A stretch of 64,000 nucleotides of DNA, taken from Pseudomonas guariconensis. GTDB taxonomy: Bacteria > Pseudomonadota > Gammaproteobacteria > Pseudomonadales > Pseudomonadaceae. Position numbers and translations under genes: made by a program. The notes beneath the pieces were generated by a model, which worked only from the letters and a program-made list of their open reading frames with translations, was not told the origin of the DNA and made no database searches. The stretch lies in contig NZ_FMYX01000014.1 in the NCBI RefSeq assembly GCF_900102675.1, positions 1-64,000 on the forward strand, given 5' to 3'. Below are positions 27,439 to 36,759 of the stretch, piece after piece; the stretch's first letter is position 1; each line of letters begins with the position of its first letter.

Positions 27439-28416
27439 TCACATCACGCCTGCGCGCAGCAGGTCATGCATGTTCAAGGCGCCGGTGGGGCGGTCGTTCT
27501 GGTCGACCACCACCAGCGCGTTGATCTTGTTGTCTTCCATGATGCGCAAGGCCTCGGCGGCGAGCATCTCGGCGCGTGCGGTTTTGCCGTGGACGGTCAT
27601 CACCTGGTCGATGATGGTCTTGTGCACATCGATGTTGCGCTCCAGGGCGCGGCGCAGGTCGCCGTCGGTGAACACCCCGGCCAGACGGCCGTCGGCCTCC
27701 AGGACCACGGTCATGCCTACCAAACTCTTGCGCGACATCTCTACCAGGGCGTCCTTGAGCAGGGTGCCACGCGGCACGATCGGCAGTGCTTCGCCGGTGT
27801 GCATGACGTTTTCCACCTTCAGCAGCAGGCGGCGACCCAGCGCGCCTCCCGGATGGGAGAAAGCGAAGTCTTCGGCCGTGAACCCGCGTGCCTCGAGCAG
27901 GGCGATGGCCAGGGCGTCACCCAGCACCAGCGCGGCAGTGGTGGAGGAGGTGGGCGCAAGATTGAGCGGGCAGGCCTCCTGGGCGACGCTGGCATCAAGG
28001 TTGACCTCGGCGGCCTGGGCCAGGGGAGAGTCCGGGTTGCCAGTGAGGCTGATCATCTGGATGCCCAGGCGCTTGATCAATGGCAGCAGGGTAACGATCT
28101 CGGCGGTGCTGCCTGAGTTGGACAGTGCCAGGATGACATCGTCGCGGGTGATCATGCCCATGTCGCCGTGGCTGGCCTCGGCCGGGTGCACGAAAAACGC
28201 TGGGGTGCCGGTGCTGGCGAGGGTCGCGGCGATCTTGTTGCCGATATGGCCCGACTTGCCCATGCCGAGCACGACGACTCTGCCTTTGCTGTTCAGAATC
28301 AGCTCACAAGCTTTGACGAAATTGCCGTCGATGCGGGGCAGCAGGCCCTCTACGGCTTCGAGTTCCAGGCGCAGGGTGCGCTGGGCGGATTGGATCAGCT
28401 CGCTGGATTGGCTCAT
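27439..28416 (-). CDS. kdsD: Arabinose-5-phosphate isomerase KdsD
   Basis: A 325-residue isomerase that makes D-arabinose 5-phosphate from ribulose 5-phosphate, the first step of Kdo synthesis. The N-terminal SIS domain (about residues 35-170; GRVVVLGMGKSGHIGNKIAA, SHGDMGMI, SNSGSTAEIV) is followed by two CBS domains (about 205-320). I prefer ATG 28416 to a TTG four codons upstream. It is divergent from mlaF across about 230 bp. Confidence 0.95.
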   Translation of the reverse strand: MSQSSELIQSAQRTLRLELEAVEGLLPRIDGNFVKACELILNSKGRVVVLGMGKSGHIGNKIAATLASTGTPAFFVHPAEASHGDMGMITRDDVILALSNSGSTAEIVTLLPLIKRLGIQMISLTGNPDSPLAQAAEVNLDASVAQEACPLNLAPTSSTTAALVLGDALAIALLEARGFTAEDFAFSHPGGALGRRLLLKVENVMHTGEALPIVPRGTLLKDALVEMSRKSLVGMTVVLEADGRLAGVFTDGDLRRALERNIDVHKTIIDQVMTVHGKTARAEMLAAEALRIMEDNKINALVVVDQNDRPTGALNMHDLLRAGVM

Positions 28417-28650
28417 GTCGGAAAGCAATGTCTGGTAAAAAAGGTGCCGATTATAACGGCAATGTGCGAAACCCTCATCTTTCGTTTGCCTGGGTTGCTG
28501 TCGCGGGCCTGAACAGCCCCTGCAATGGCCTTGGGGGCGGCATTGCAGCGGTGCTATAGTTCGCCGCTATTGCGCCCGGCAGGGACGCGTGTGCCTTCAT
28601 GAAGAGGGTAGGCGTCCATTGCAGACGAGGCTGCATCGCAAGGAGTCTAG

Positions 28651-29460
28651 ATGAGTGTGGATAGCGCCTACGCGGTCGAGTTGAAGGGGGTTACCTTCAA
28701 GCGCGGTTCGCGCAGCATTTTCAGCAATGTCGACATACGCATCCCACGGGGTAAGGTCACCGGCATCATGGGGCCTTCCGGGTGCGGCAAGACAACCCTG
28801 TTGCGCCTGATGGGCGCGCAGTTGCGTCCCTCCAGCGGCGAGGTTTGGGTCGCCGGGCAGAACCTGCCGAGCCTGTCGCGCAGCGACCTGTTCGATGCGC
28901 GCAAGCAGATGGGCGTTCTGTTCCAGAGCGGTGCCTTGTTCACCGATCTCGACGTTTTCGAGAACGTTGCATTCCCGTTGCGGGTGCACACCCAATTGTC
29001 GGACGAGATGATCCGCGACATCGTTCTGATGAAGCTGCAGGCCGTGGGCCTGCGCGGGGCTATCGACCTGATGCCGGACGAGCTGTCCGGTGGCATGAAG
29101 CGCCGGGTGGCGCTGGCTCGGGCGATCGCGCTGGATCCACAGATCCTCATGTACGACGAACCTTTCGTCGGTCAGGATCCCATCGCCATGGGGGTGCTCG
29201 TGCGCCTGATCCGGCTGCTCAACGACGCCCTTGGGATCACCAGTATCGTGGTTTCCCATGACCTGGCCGAGACCGCGAGCATCGCTGACTACATCTATGT
29301 GGTCGGTGATGGCCAGGTGCTGGGGCAGGGCACGCCCGACGAGCTGATGGGGTCGGATAATCCGCGTATCCGCCAGTTCATGAAGGGCGATCCGGATGGC
29401 CCGGTGCCATTTCACTTTCCTGCGCCTGACTATCGCGCCGATCTGCTGGGGGCGCGGTGA
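28651..29460 (+). CDS. mlaF: Mla phospholipid transport ATPase MlaF (Ttg2A)
   Basis: A 269-residue ABC ATPase of the MlaFEDB inner-membrane complex that moves phospholipids between membranes and preserves outer-membrane asymmetry. In P. putida the locus was described as ttg2, linked to toluene tolerance. Motifs: Walker A GPSGCGKT (residues 41-48), signature LSGGMKRR, Walker B ILMYDEPFVGQDP and switch His in VVSHDLAE. AAGGAG precedes the ATG. Its stop overlaps the mlaE ATG (TGATG), starting a tightly packed five-gene operon. Confidence 0.96.
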   Translation: MSVDSAYAVELKGVTFKRGSRSIFSNVDIRIPRGKVTGIMGPSGCGKTTLLRLMGAQLRPSSGEVWVAGQNLPSLSRSDLFDARKQMGVLFQSGALFTDLDVFENVAFPLRVHTQLSDEMIRDIVLMKLQAVGLRGAIDLMPDELSGGMKRRVALARAIALDPQILMYDEPFVGQDPIAMGVLVRLIRLLNDALGITSIVVSHDLAETASIADYIYVVGDGQVLGQGTPDELMGSDNPRIRQFMKGDPDGPVPFHFPAPDYRADLLGAR

Positions 29461-30257
29461 TGCGCAGAAAATCCATACTCGAACGCATTCGTTTGTTCGG
29501 CCGCTCGGCCATCGACGTCCTGGCTGTGCTCGGCCGCTCCTGCCTGTTCCTCGGGCACGCCATGGGTGGGCGCGGAGGCATCGGTGGCGGCTTCCAGTTG
29601 CTGGTCAAGCAGCTTTATTCGGTAGGTGTACTGTCGCTGGCGATCATCGTGGTTTCCGGCGTGTTCATCGGCATGGTGCTGTCGCTGCAGGGCTACAGCA
29701 TTCTCACCAAGTACGGATCGGAGCAGGCCGTTGGCCAGATGATCGCCCTGACCTTGCTGCGTGAGCTCGGGCCGGTTGTGACTGCCTTGCTGTTCGCAGG
29801 GCGCGCGGGCTCGGCCCTGACCGCCGAAATCGGCAACATGAAGTCGACCGAACAACTGTCCAGTCTGGAGATGATCGGTGTCGACCCACTCAAGTACATC
29901 GTCGCCCCGCGTCTGTGGGCCGGTTTCATCTCGCTGCCGATGCTGGCGCTGATTTTCAGTGTGGTCGGTATCTGGGGCGGATCCTGGGTGGCCGTGGATT
30001 GGCTGGGCGTCTACGAGGGCTCGTTCTGGGCCAACATGCAAAACAGTGTTTCCTTCACCGACGACGTGCTCAACGGGTTGATCAAAAGCGTTGTGTTCGC
30101 CTTCGTCGTGACCTGGATCGCCGTGTTCCAGGGGTATGACTGCGAACCCACTTCGGAAGGGATCAGCCGTGCCACCACCAAGACCGTGGTCTATGCCTCG
30201 TTGGCAGTCCTGGGTCTGGACTTTATTCTGACCGCCTTGATGTTTGGAGATTTCTGA
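29460..30257 (+). CDS. mlaE: Mla permease MlaE (Ttg2B)
   Basis: A 265-residue permease of the MlaE/YrbE family with about five to six membrane helices. Conserved parts include GVLSLAIIVVSGVFIGMVLS, RELGPVVTALLFAGRAGSAL with TAEIGNMKSTEQ, and the cytoplasmic GYDCEPTSEGISRATTKTVV segment that contacts MlaF. ATG 29460 overlaps the mlaF stop; an in-frame GTG one codon earlier is not needed. The stop overlaps mlaD by one base. Confidence 0.96.
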   Translation: MRRKSILERIRLFGRSAIDVLAVLGRSCLFLGHAMGGRGGIGGGFQLLVKQLYSVGVLSLAIIVVSGVFIGMVLSLQGYSILTKYGSEQAVGQMIALTLLRELGPVVTALLFAGRAGSALTAEIGNMKSTEQLSSLEMIGVDPLKYIVAPRLWAGFISLPMLALIFSVVGIWGGSWVAVDWLGVYEGSFWANMQNSVSFTDDVLNGLIKSVVFAFVVTWIAVFQGYDCEPTSEGISRATTKTVVYASLAVLGLDFILTALMFGDF

Positions 30258-30742
30258 TGCAAAACCGCACCCTGGAAATCGGTGTCGGCCTGTTCCTGCT
30301 GGCCGGGATCCTGGCGTTGCTGCTGCTGGCCTTGCGCGTCAGTGGTTTGTCCGCAAGCCCCAGCAGCGACACCTATAAAGTTTATGCGTACTTCGACAAT
30401 ATCGCTGGTTTGACGGTCAGAGCTAAAGTGACCATGGCCGGTGTGACCATCGGCAAGGTCACGGCCATCGATCTGGATCGCGACTCCTACACCGGTCGGG
30501 TGACCCTGCAGCTGGACAAAAGCGTCGACAATCTGCCGACCGACTCCACTGCTTCTATCCTGACCGCCGGATTGCTCGGCGAGAAGTACATCGGCATCAG
30601 CGTGGGTGGTGAAGAAGACGTGCTCAAGGATGGCTCTACCATCCATGACACCCAGTCGGCACTGGTGCTGGAAGATCTGATTGGCAAGTTCCTGCTCAAT
30701 TCCGTTGGCAAGGAACCTAAAGAAGCCCAACCCGCTAATTAA
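30257..30742 (+). CDS. mlaD: Mla lipid-binding MCE protein MlaD (Ttg2C)
   Basis: A 161-residue inner-membrane-anchored MCE protein: one N-terminal helix (residues about 5-28) and one MCE domain (about 38-118) with YKVYAYFDNIAGLTVRAKVT, the GVTIGKVTAIDLD motif and the pore-loop region TAGLLGEKYIGI. It forms a hexameric ring in the periplasm above MlaE. Length is that of a single-MCE MlaD. mlaC follows after 9 bp. Confidence 0.95.
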   Translation: MQNRTLEIGVGLFLLAGILALLLLALRVSGLSASPSSDTYKVYAYFDNIAGLTVRAKVTMAGVTIGKVTAIDLDRDSYTGRVTLQLDKSVDNLPTDSTASILTAGLLGEKYIGISVGGEEDVLKDGSTIHDTQSALVLEDLIGKFLLNSVGKEPKEAQPAN

Positions 30743-30751
30743 GGAGTTTCC

Positions 30752-31405
30752 ATGATCTCGATCCTGCGACGCGGCCTGCTGGTCCTATTGGCGGCCTTCC
30801 CTCTGCTGGCCCTGGCGGCACCTGGGCAAACCCCACGTGACGTGGTGCAAGGCACCACCGATGCCCTGTTGAGCGACCTCAAGGCCAATAAGGAACAGTA
30901 CAAGACCAACCCTCAGGCCTTCTACGATGCGCTCAATCGTATTCTCGGCCCAGTGGTCGATGCCGATGGCATCTCCAAGAGCATCATGACCGTGAAGTAT
31001 TCGCGCAAGGCCACGCCCGAGCAGATGCAGCGTTTCCAGGAAAACTTCAAGCGTAGCCTGATGCAGTTCTATGGCAACGCACTGCTGGAGTACAACAACC
31101 AAGGCATCACCGTCGATCCGGCCAAGACTGAAAATGGCGATCGCGCCAGCGTGGGCATGAAGGTCACCGGCAACAACGGTGCGGTTTATCCGGTCCAGTA
31201 CACCCTGCAAAAGCTCGGTGACGAGTGGAAGGTACGTAACGTGATCGTCAATGGCATCAACATCGGCAAGCTGTTCCGCGATCAGTTCGCAGATGCCATG
31301 CAGCGCAATGGCAACAATCTGGACAAGACCATCGACGGCTGGGCCGGCGAGGTGGCCAAGGCCAAGGAAGCGGCCGACAATTCGCCAGACAAGGAAGTGA
31401 AATGA
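30752..31405 (+). CDS. mlaC: Mla periplasmic phospholipid shuttle MlaC (Ttg2D)
   Basis: A 217-residue periplasmic lipid carrier (Tol_Tol_Ttg2 family) with a Sec signal peptide (LLVLLAAFPLLALAAPGQTP, cleavage near residue 23). Family segments include MTVKYSRKATPEQMQRFQEN, VGMKVTGNNGAVYPVQYTL and VRNVIVNGINIGKLFRDQF. It carries phospholipid between MlaD and the outer-membrane MlaA-porin complex; mlaA is not in this window. AAGGAG precedes the ATG; the stop overlaps mlaB by 4 bp. Confidence 0.95.
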   Translation: MISILRRGLLVLLAAFPLLALAAPGQTPRDVVQGTTDALLSDLKANKEQYKTNPQAFYDALNRILGPVVDADGISKSIMTVKYSRKATPEQMQRFQENFKRSLMQFYGNALLEYNNQGITVDPAKTENGDRASVGMKVTGNNGAVYPVQYTLQKLGDEWKVRNVIVNGINIGKLFRDQFADAMQRNGNNLDKTIDGWAGEVAKAKEAADNSPDKEVK

Positions 31406-31704
31406 GCGAAGCTGGCGTGAGCATGACCGAGCCGGGCGTCCTGCGCCTGGCCGGGGTTCTGGACTACCGCAGCGGTCCGGCCCTGCGCAAGGAGGGCAAG
31501 GCGCTGATCGCGGCTTGTCGTGAGTCTAGGCTGGTGTTCGATTGCTCGTCGGTGGCCAAGTCCAGCAGTGTCGGCCTCTCCCTGCTGCTGGGCTTCATCC
31601 GTGATGCCCAGGCCGCAGGCAAGGGCTGGGAACTGCGTGGCATGCCTGATGACATGCGGGAAATCGCCGGGGTTTATGACCTCGATGAAGTGTTGGCGGG
31701 CTGA
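31402..31704 (+). CDS. mlaB: STAS-domain protein MlaB (Ttg2E)
   Basis: A 100-residue single STAS domain that binds MlaF and stabilises the ATPase dimer. The conserved surface loop with the Ser-Ser pair is FDCSSVAKSSSVGLSLLLGF. It overlaps mlaC by 4 bp (ATGA), so it is coupled. A terminator follows. Confidence 0.92.
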   Translation: MSEAGVSMTEPGVLRLAGVLDYRSGPALRKEGKALIAACRESRLVFDCSSVAKSSSVGLSLLLGFIRDAQAAGKGWELRGMPDDMREIAGVYDLDEVLAG

Positions 31705-31723
31705 TGGTTCGCCACTAAGGGAT

Positions 31724-31776
31724 AGCCCCTCGGTCAGCGCACCCCACCATGGGCTTCGCAGGCGAGGGGCTTTTTT
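31724..31776 (+). terminator. Terminator after mla operon
   Basis: Nine-base arms AGCCCCTCG (31724-31732) and CGAGGGGCT (31763-31771) pair perfectly across a roughly 30-nt loop and are followed by a T-run. It ends the mla operon before the bolA-like gene. Confidence 0.75.
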
Positions 31777-31822
31777 GTATGATGGCCGACCCGCGCGCAC
31801 TGGGCGCCGATTGAGGTTGAGC

Positions 31823-32062
31823 ATGCAGGCCGTAGAAGTTAAAAGCTTCCTTGAAGAGAAATTGCCGGGAACCCGGGTCGAAGTTGAGGGCGAAGGCTGC
31901 AACTTCCAGTTGAACGTGATCAGCGACGAGCTGGCCGGCCAGAGCCCGGTCAAGCGCCAGCAGGCGATCTATGCTCACCTGAATCCGTGGATCGCCGATG
32001 GCAGCATCCATGCGGTAACCATGAAATTTTTCAGCAGCGCAGCCTGGGCTGAGCGCACCTGA
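31823..32062 (+). CDS. ibaG: BolA family protein IbaG (YrbA)
   Basis: A 79-residue BolA/IbaG-type protein (class II KH-like fold). Homologues of this branch pair with monothiol glutaredoxins and bind Fe-S clusters. The signature is around CNFQLNVISDELAGQSPVKR and QQAIYAHLNPWI, with the conserved His in SIHAVTMKFFS. ATG 31823 gives the family N-terminus (MQAVEVKSFLEEKLPG). It is between the mla operon and murA, the same linkage as in E. coli, and murA begins 24 bp later. Confidence 0.92.
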   Translation: MQAVEVKSFLEEKLPGTRVEVEGEGCNFQLNVISDELAGQSPVKRQQAIYAHLNPWIADGSIHAVTMKFFSSAAWAERT

Positions 32063-32086
32063 GCCAACGTTGGCGGCGAGATTGCA

Positions 32087-33352
32087 ATGGACAAACTGAT
32101 TATCACTGGCGGCGCGCGCCTCGACGGCGAGATCCGCATTTCCGGGGCGAAGAACGCCGCCCTGCCAATTCTTTCGGCGACCCTGCTGGCTGACGGCCCG
32201 GTCACCGTAGGCAACCTGCCACACCTGCACGACATCACCACCATGATCGAGCTGTTCGGCCGCATGGGCATCGAGCCTGTGATCGACGAGAAGCTCTCGG
32301 TGGAGATCGACCCGCGCACCATCAAGACCCTGGTTGCGCCCTACGAGCTGGTCAAGACCATGCGTGCCTCGATCCTCGTGCTCGGCCCGATGGTCGCCCG
32401 TTTCGGTGAAGCTGAAGTCGCGCTGCCTGGCGGTTGCGCCATCGGTTCGCGCCCTGTAGACCTGCACATCCGCGGTCTCGAGGCCATGGGTGCGAAGATC
32501 GAAGTCGAAGGTGGCTACATCAAGGCCAAGGCGCCTGAAGGCGGCCTGCGTGGTGCGCACTTCTTCTTCGACACCGTCAGCGTGACCGGTACCGAGAACA
32601 TCATGATGGCTGCTGCCCTGGCCAAGGGCCGCAGTGTGCTGCAGAACGCCGCCCGCGAGCCTGAAGTGGTCGACCTGGCCAACTTCCTGATCGCGATGGG
32701 CGCCAAGATCCAAGGCGCCGGCACCGACACCATCACCATCGATGGCGTCGAACGCCTGCACTCGGCCACCTACCGCGTGATGCCCGACCGTATCGAGACC
32801 GGCACCTACCTGGTCGCCGCTGCCGTCACCGGCGGTCGCGTGAAGGTCAAGGACACCGATCCGACCATCCTTGAAGCCGTACTGGAAAAACTCAAGGAAG
32901 CGGGTGCCGAAGTCACAGCCGGCGAAGACTGGATCGAGCTGGACATGCACGGCAAGCGACCGAAGGCCGTCAACCTGCGTACTGCTCCGTACCCGGCCTT
33001 CCCGACCGACATGCAGGCGCAGTTCATCTCGCTCAACGCCATCGCCGAAGGCACTGGCGCGGTGATCGAGACCATCTTCGAAAACCGCTTCATGCACGTC
33101 TATGAAATGCACCGCATGGGTGCGCAGATCCAGGTCGAAGGCAACACCGCCATCGTGACTGGGGTCAAGGCGCTCAAGGGTGCACCGGTCATGGCTACGG
33201 ACCTGCGGGCTTCGGCCAGCCTGGTGCTGTCGGCCCTGGTCGCCGAGGGCGATACCCTGATCGACCGCATCTACCACATCGACCGTGGTTACGAGTGCAT
33301 CGAGGAAAAACTGCAGATGCTCGGGGCGAAGATCCGCCGCGTACCGGGCTAG
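32087..33352 (+). CDS. murA: UDP-N-acetylglucosamine 1-carboxyvinyltransferase
   Basis: MurA transfers enolpyruvate from PEP to UDP-GlcNAc, the committed step of peptidoglycan synthesis. The 421-residue protein has the six-repeat inside-out barrel. Lys22 (ISGAKNAAL) and the active-site Cys117 in PGGCAIGSRPVDLH are present; this Cys is the residue alkylated by fosfomycin, so no intrinsic Asp-type resistance is visible. It is 24 bp after ibaG and 88 bp before hisG. Confidence 0.97.
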   Translation: MDKLIITGGARLDGEIRISGAKNAALPILSATLLADGPVTVGNLPHLHDITTMIELFGRMGIEPVIDEKLSVEIDPRTIKTLVAPYELVKTMRASILVLGPMVARFGEAEVALPGGCAIGSRPVDLHIRGLEAMGAKIEVEGGYIKAKAPEGGLRGAHFFFDTVSVTGTENIMMAAALAKGRSVLQNAAREPEVVDLANFLIAMGAKIQGAGTDTITIDGVERLHSATYRVMPDRIETGTYLVAAAVTGGRVKVKDTDPTILEAVLEKLKEAGAEVTAGEDWIELDMHGKRPKAVNLRTAPYPAFPTDMQAQFISLNAIAEGTGAVIETIFENRFMHVYEMHRMGAQIQVEGNTAIVTGVKALKGAPVMATDLRASASLVLSALVAEGDTLIDRIYHIDRGYECIEEKLQMLGAKIRRVPG

Positions 33353-33440
33353 TCTGTTCGGCGCAGGGATGCGCCACCGAATTCCACGCGGCCGGGCGCT
33401 TGCCCGGTCGGCTGTAGCCGCTTAAGGACCGACGTTTCCC

Positions 33441-34076
33441 ATGTTGACCATCGCGCTATCCAAGGGCCGAATCCTCGACGATACCCTGCCATTGCTGGCC
33501 GAGGCCGGTATCGTGCCGACCGAGAATCCGGACAAGAGCCGCAAGCTGATCATCCCGACGACCCAGGACGATGTGCGCCTGCTGATCGTGCGCGCCACCG
33601 ACGTGCCGACTTATGTCGAGCATGGGGCCGCTGACCTCGGTGTGGCCGGCAAGGACGTGTTGATGGAATACGGCGGTCAGGGTCTGTACGAGCCGCTGGA
33701 CCTGCAGATTGCCCGCTGCAAGCTGATGACCGCCGGGGCGGTTGGCGCGCCGGAACCCAAGGGGCGTCTGCGCGTGGCTACCAAGTTCGTCAATGTAGCC
33801 AAGCGCTATTACGCCGAGCAGGGCCGTCAGGTCGACATCATCAAGCTGTACGGTTCCATGGAGCTGGCACCTCTGATCGGCCTGGCCGACAAGATCATCG
33901 ACGTGGTCGACACCGGCAACACGCTGCGTGCCAACGGTCTGGAACCCCAGGAGCTGATCGCAACCATCAGCTCGCGCCTGGTGGTCAACAAAGCCTCCAT
34001 GAAAATGCAGCATGCCCGCATCCAGAGCTTGATCGACACCCTGCGCCAAGCCGTCGAATCGCGACACCGCGGCTGA
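33441..34076 (+). CDS. hisG: ATP phosphoribosyltransferase, short form
   Basis: HisG catalyses the first histidine-pathway step, PRPP plus ATP to phosphoribosyl-ATP. At 211 residues it is the HisG-S type, which lacks the C-terminal regulatory domain and needs the HisRS-like HisZ subunit; no hisZ is in this window. Motifs: LTIALSKGRILDDTLPLL at the start, ADLGVAGKDVLMEYG and the PRPP loop VDIVDTGNTLRANGL-like segment near residue 155. A murA-hisG-hisD-hisC order is typical for Pseudomonas. Confidence 0.96.
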   Translation: MLTIALSKGRILDDTLPLLAEAGIVPTENPDKSRKLIIPTTQDDVRLLIVRATDVPTYVEHGAADLGVAGKDVLMEYGGQGLYEPLDLQIARCKLMTAGAVGAPEPKGRLRVATKFVNVAKRYYAEQGRQVDIIKLYGSMELAPLIGLADKIIDVVDTGNTLRANGLEPQELIATISSRLVVNKASMKMQHARIQSLIDTLRQAVESRHRG

Positions 34077-34201
34077 CTTTCGCACGCGACTTTCTGTCGC
34101 GTCCGTCTATCCGCGTCATCGCCATTTTTCTCGGGTGCCCGCGCGGATGGACTGGTAGCCTAGGGCGCCTGAGCATTCGCTAATAAAACGAGGCCCTCGT
34201 C

Positions 34202-35527
34202 ATGACCGTGTCCACTGCAATTGCCCGTCTCAATGCCGCTGATCCGGATTTCGCCCGACATCTGGATCATCTGCTGAGCTGGGAAAGCGTGTCCGATGAC
34301 GCGGTCAATCAGCGCGTGCTCGACATCATCAAGGCTGTCCGCGAGCGGGGCGATGCCGCGTTGGTCGAGTTCACCCAGCGTTTCGATGGCGTCGAGGCCA
34401 AGGGTATCGACGACCTGATCCTAGGCCGTGAACGCCTGGAGCTGGCATTGACCCGCATCACGCCCACCCAGCGCGAAGCTTTGGAGATCGCCGCCAGCCG
34501 AGTGCGTAGCTACCACGAGCGGCAGAAGCAGGATTCCTGGCAATACACCGAGGCCGATGGCACCGTGCTCGGCCAGAAAGTCACGCCGCTGGACCGCGCC
34601 GGCCTGTACGTGCCGGGCGGCAAGGCCTCGTACCCATCGTCGGTGCTGATGAACGCCATCCCGGCCAAAGTCGCCGGTGTGTCCGAAGTGGTGATGGTGG
34701 TGCCGACCCCACGCGGGGAGGTCAACGAACTGGTGCTGGCCGCCGCGTGCATCGCAGGCGTCGATCGCGTCTTCACCATCGGTGGCGCCCAAGCCGTTGC
34801 GGCCCTGGCCTACGGGACCGAGAGCGTGCCCCAGGTGGACAAGATCGTCGGTCCGGGCAACATCTACGTAGCCACTGCCAAGCGCCACGTGTTCGGCCAG
34901 GTTGGCATCGACATGATCGCCGGTCCGTCGGAGATTCTCGTTGTCTGCGACGGCCAGACCGACCCGGACTGGATTGCCATGGACCTGTTCTCCCAGGCTG
35001 AGCACGACGAGGATGCCCAGGCGATTCTCGTCAGCCCTGACGCCGCCTTCCTCGATCGCGTGGCGGCCAGTATCGCCAAGCTGTTGCCGACCATGGAGCG
35101 GGCCGAGATCATCGAGAAATCGATCAATGGTCGTGGCGCGCTGATCCAGGTTCGCGACATGCAACAGGCCATGGACGTTGCGAACCGCATTGCTCCCGAG
35201 CACTTGGAGCTTTCGGTCGCCGATCCGCAGGCATGGTTGCCGCAGATCCGTCATGCGGGCGCGATCTTCATGGGGCGTCACACCAGCGAAGCCTTGGGCG
35301 ACTACTGCGCCGGCCCCAACCACGTGCTGCCGACCTCCGGCACCGCGCGCTTTTCCTCGCCGTTGGGCGTGTATGACTTCCAGAAGCGTTCGTCGATCAT
35401 CTACTGCTCGGAGCAGGCCGCTTCCGAGCTGGGCCACACGGCATCGGTCCTGGCGCGCGGCGAATCGCTGACCGCCCACGCCCGCAGTGCCGAATACCGC
35501 ATCCTCACCGAGAGCAAGGGGAACTGA
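34202..35527 (+). CDS. hisD: Histidinol dehydrogenase
   Basis: A 441-residue Zn-dependent, NAD-linked enzyme for the last two oxidations of histidine synthesis. Recognisable blocks are GLYVPGGKASYPSSVLMN, GGAQAVAALAYG, KIVGPGNIYVATAKR, DMIAGPSEILVV and the zinc-ligand region FSQAEHDEDAQA. Length is normal. It is 125 bp after hisG and 2 bp before hisC, so hisD-hisC are coupled. Confidence 0.97.
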   Translation: MTVSTAIARLNAADPDFARHLDHLLSWESVSDDAVNQRVLDIIKAVRERGDAALVEFTQRFDGVEAKGIDDLILGRERLELALTRITPTQREALEIAASRVRSYHERQKQDSWQYTEADGTVLGQKVTPLDRAGLYVPGGKASYPSSVLMNAIPAKVAGVSEVVMVVPTPRGEVNELVLAAACIAGVDRVFTIGGAQAVAALAYGTESVPQVDKIVGPGNIYVATAKRHVFGQVGIDMIAGPSEILVVCDGQTDPDWIAMDLFSQAEHDEDAQAILVSPDAAFLDRVAASIAKLLPTMERAEIIEKSINGRGALIQVRDMQQAMDVANRIAPEHLELSVADPQAWLPQIRHAGAIFMGRHTSEALGDYCAGPNHVLPTSGTARFSSPLGVYDFQKRSSIIYCSEQAASELGHTASVLARGESLTAHARSAEYRILTESKGN

Positions 35528-35529
35528 AC

Positions 35530-36573
35530 ATGAGCCGTTTCTGGAGCCCCTTCGTCAAGGACCTGGTGCCTTACGTACCGGGGGAGCAACCCAAGCTGAC
35601 CCGCCTGGTCAAGCTCAATACCAACGAGAACCCCTACGGCCCGTCGCCCAAGGCCTTGGAGGCCATGCAAGGCGAGCTGAACGACAACCTGCGCCTGTAC
35701 CCGGATCCGAACGGTGATCGGCTCAAGCAGGCGGTCGCCGACTACTATGGCGTCACTGCCCAGCAAGTGTTCGTCGGCAACGGCTCGGATGAAGTGTTGG
35801 CGCACATCTTCCACGGCTTGTTCCAGCATGATGCGCCGCTGTTGTTCCCGGACATCAGCTACAGCTTCTACCCGGTCTACTGCGGCCTTTACGGAATCGC
35901 ATTCGAGCAGGTGGCGCTGGATGAGCAATTCCAGATCCGCATCGAGGACTATAAGAAGCCCAACGCCGGCATCATCTTCCCCAACCCCAACGCACCGACC
36001 GGTTGCCTGTTGCCGTTGCAGGCGATCGAGCAACTGCTGCAGGCCAACCGTGACTCGGTGGTGGTGGTGGATGAAGCCTATATCGATTTCGGCGGCGAGA
36101 CCGCCATCAGCCTGGTGGACCGCTACGATAACCTGCTGGTGACCCAGACCCTGTCCAAGTCGCGCTCCCTGGCCGGCCTGCGGGTCGGCCTGGCGGTGGG
36201 GAATCCTGCGCTGATCGAGGCGCTGGAGCGGATCAAGAACAGCTTCAACTCCTACCCGCTCGACCGCATGGCGATCGTGGGCGCGGCGGCAGCGTTCGAA
36301 GACCGAGCCTACTTTGACCAGACCTGCCACAAGGTGATCGAGAGCCGTGAGGCGTTGGTCGAGCAATTGACGGCGCGCGGTTTTGAAGTGCTGCCTTCGG
36401 CGGCCAACTTCATCTTTGCACGGCACCCTGAGCGGGACGCTGCCCAGGTGGCGGCGCGCTTGCGCGAGCAAGGGGTGATCGTGCGGCACTTCAAGCAAGA
36501 GCGGATTGCGCAGTTCCTTCGGATTACCATCGGGACACTGGAGCAGAACCAGGCGTTGCTTGATGCGCTGTGA
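35530..36573 (+). CDS. hisC: Histidinol-phosphate aminotransferase
   Basis: A 347-residue PLP enzyme (class I/II aminotransferase fold) that transaminates imidazole-acetol phosphate. Seen: KLNTNENPYGPSPKALEAM near the N-terminus, FVGNGSDEVL, PNPNAPTG, VVVDEAYIDFGG and the PLP-lysine motif TLSKSRSLAGLRVG. Family members also act on aromatic amino acids, so a broader role is possible, but the hisGDC context supports histidine. It ends at the start of a roughly 1-kb repeat island. Confidence 0.95.
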   Translation: MSRFWSPFVKDLVPYVPGEQPKLTRLVKLNTNENPYGPSPKALEAMQGELNDNLRLYPDPNGDRLKQAVADYYGVTAQQVFVGNGSDEVLAHIFHGLFQHDAPLLFPDISYSFYPVYCGLYGIAFEQVALDEQFQIRIEDYKKPNAGIIFPNPNAPTGCLLPLQAIEQLLQANRDSVVVVDEAYIDFGGETAISLVDRYDNLLVTQTLSKSRSLAGLRVGLAVGNPALIEALERIKNSFNSYPLDRMAIVGAAAAFEDRAYFDQTCHKVIESREALVEQLTARGFEVLPSAANFIFARHPERDAAQVAARLREQGVIVRHFKQERIAQFLRITIGTLEQNQALLDAL

Positions 36574-36660
36574 GTGAGTAGGTGGATGGGTGGTTGGTGG
36601 TTCGACGGGCGTGGAGTTATCCGTTGATGTGCTGACACTGATCACCTGTTCGCCCTTATG

Positions 36661-36702
36661 TTGGTTGTTGGTTGTTGGTTGTTGGTTGTTGGTTGTTGGT
36701 TG
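36661..36702. repeat. Heptanucleotide microsatellite (TTGGTTG)6
   Basis: Six perfect tandem copies of the 7-mer TTGGTTG in the repeat island, 87 bp after hisC. A 7-bp unit is a candidate for replication slippage. Confidence 0.95.
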
Positions 36703-36759
36703 TGGGTTTTGAGGTTTGTGGGCTTATCCGTTTTATTTGTCGACGGTTAATCACCTTTC

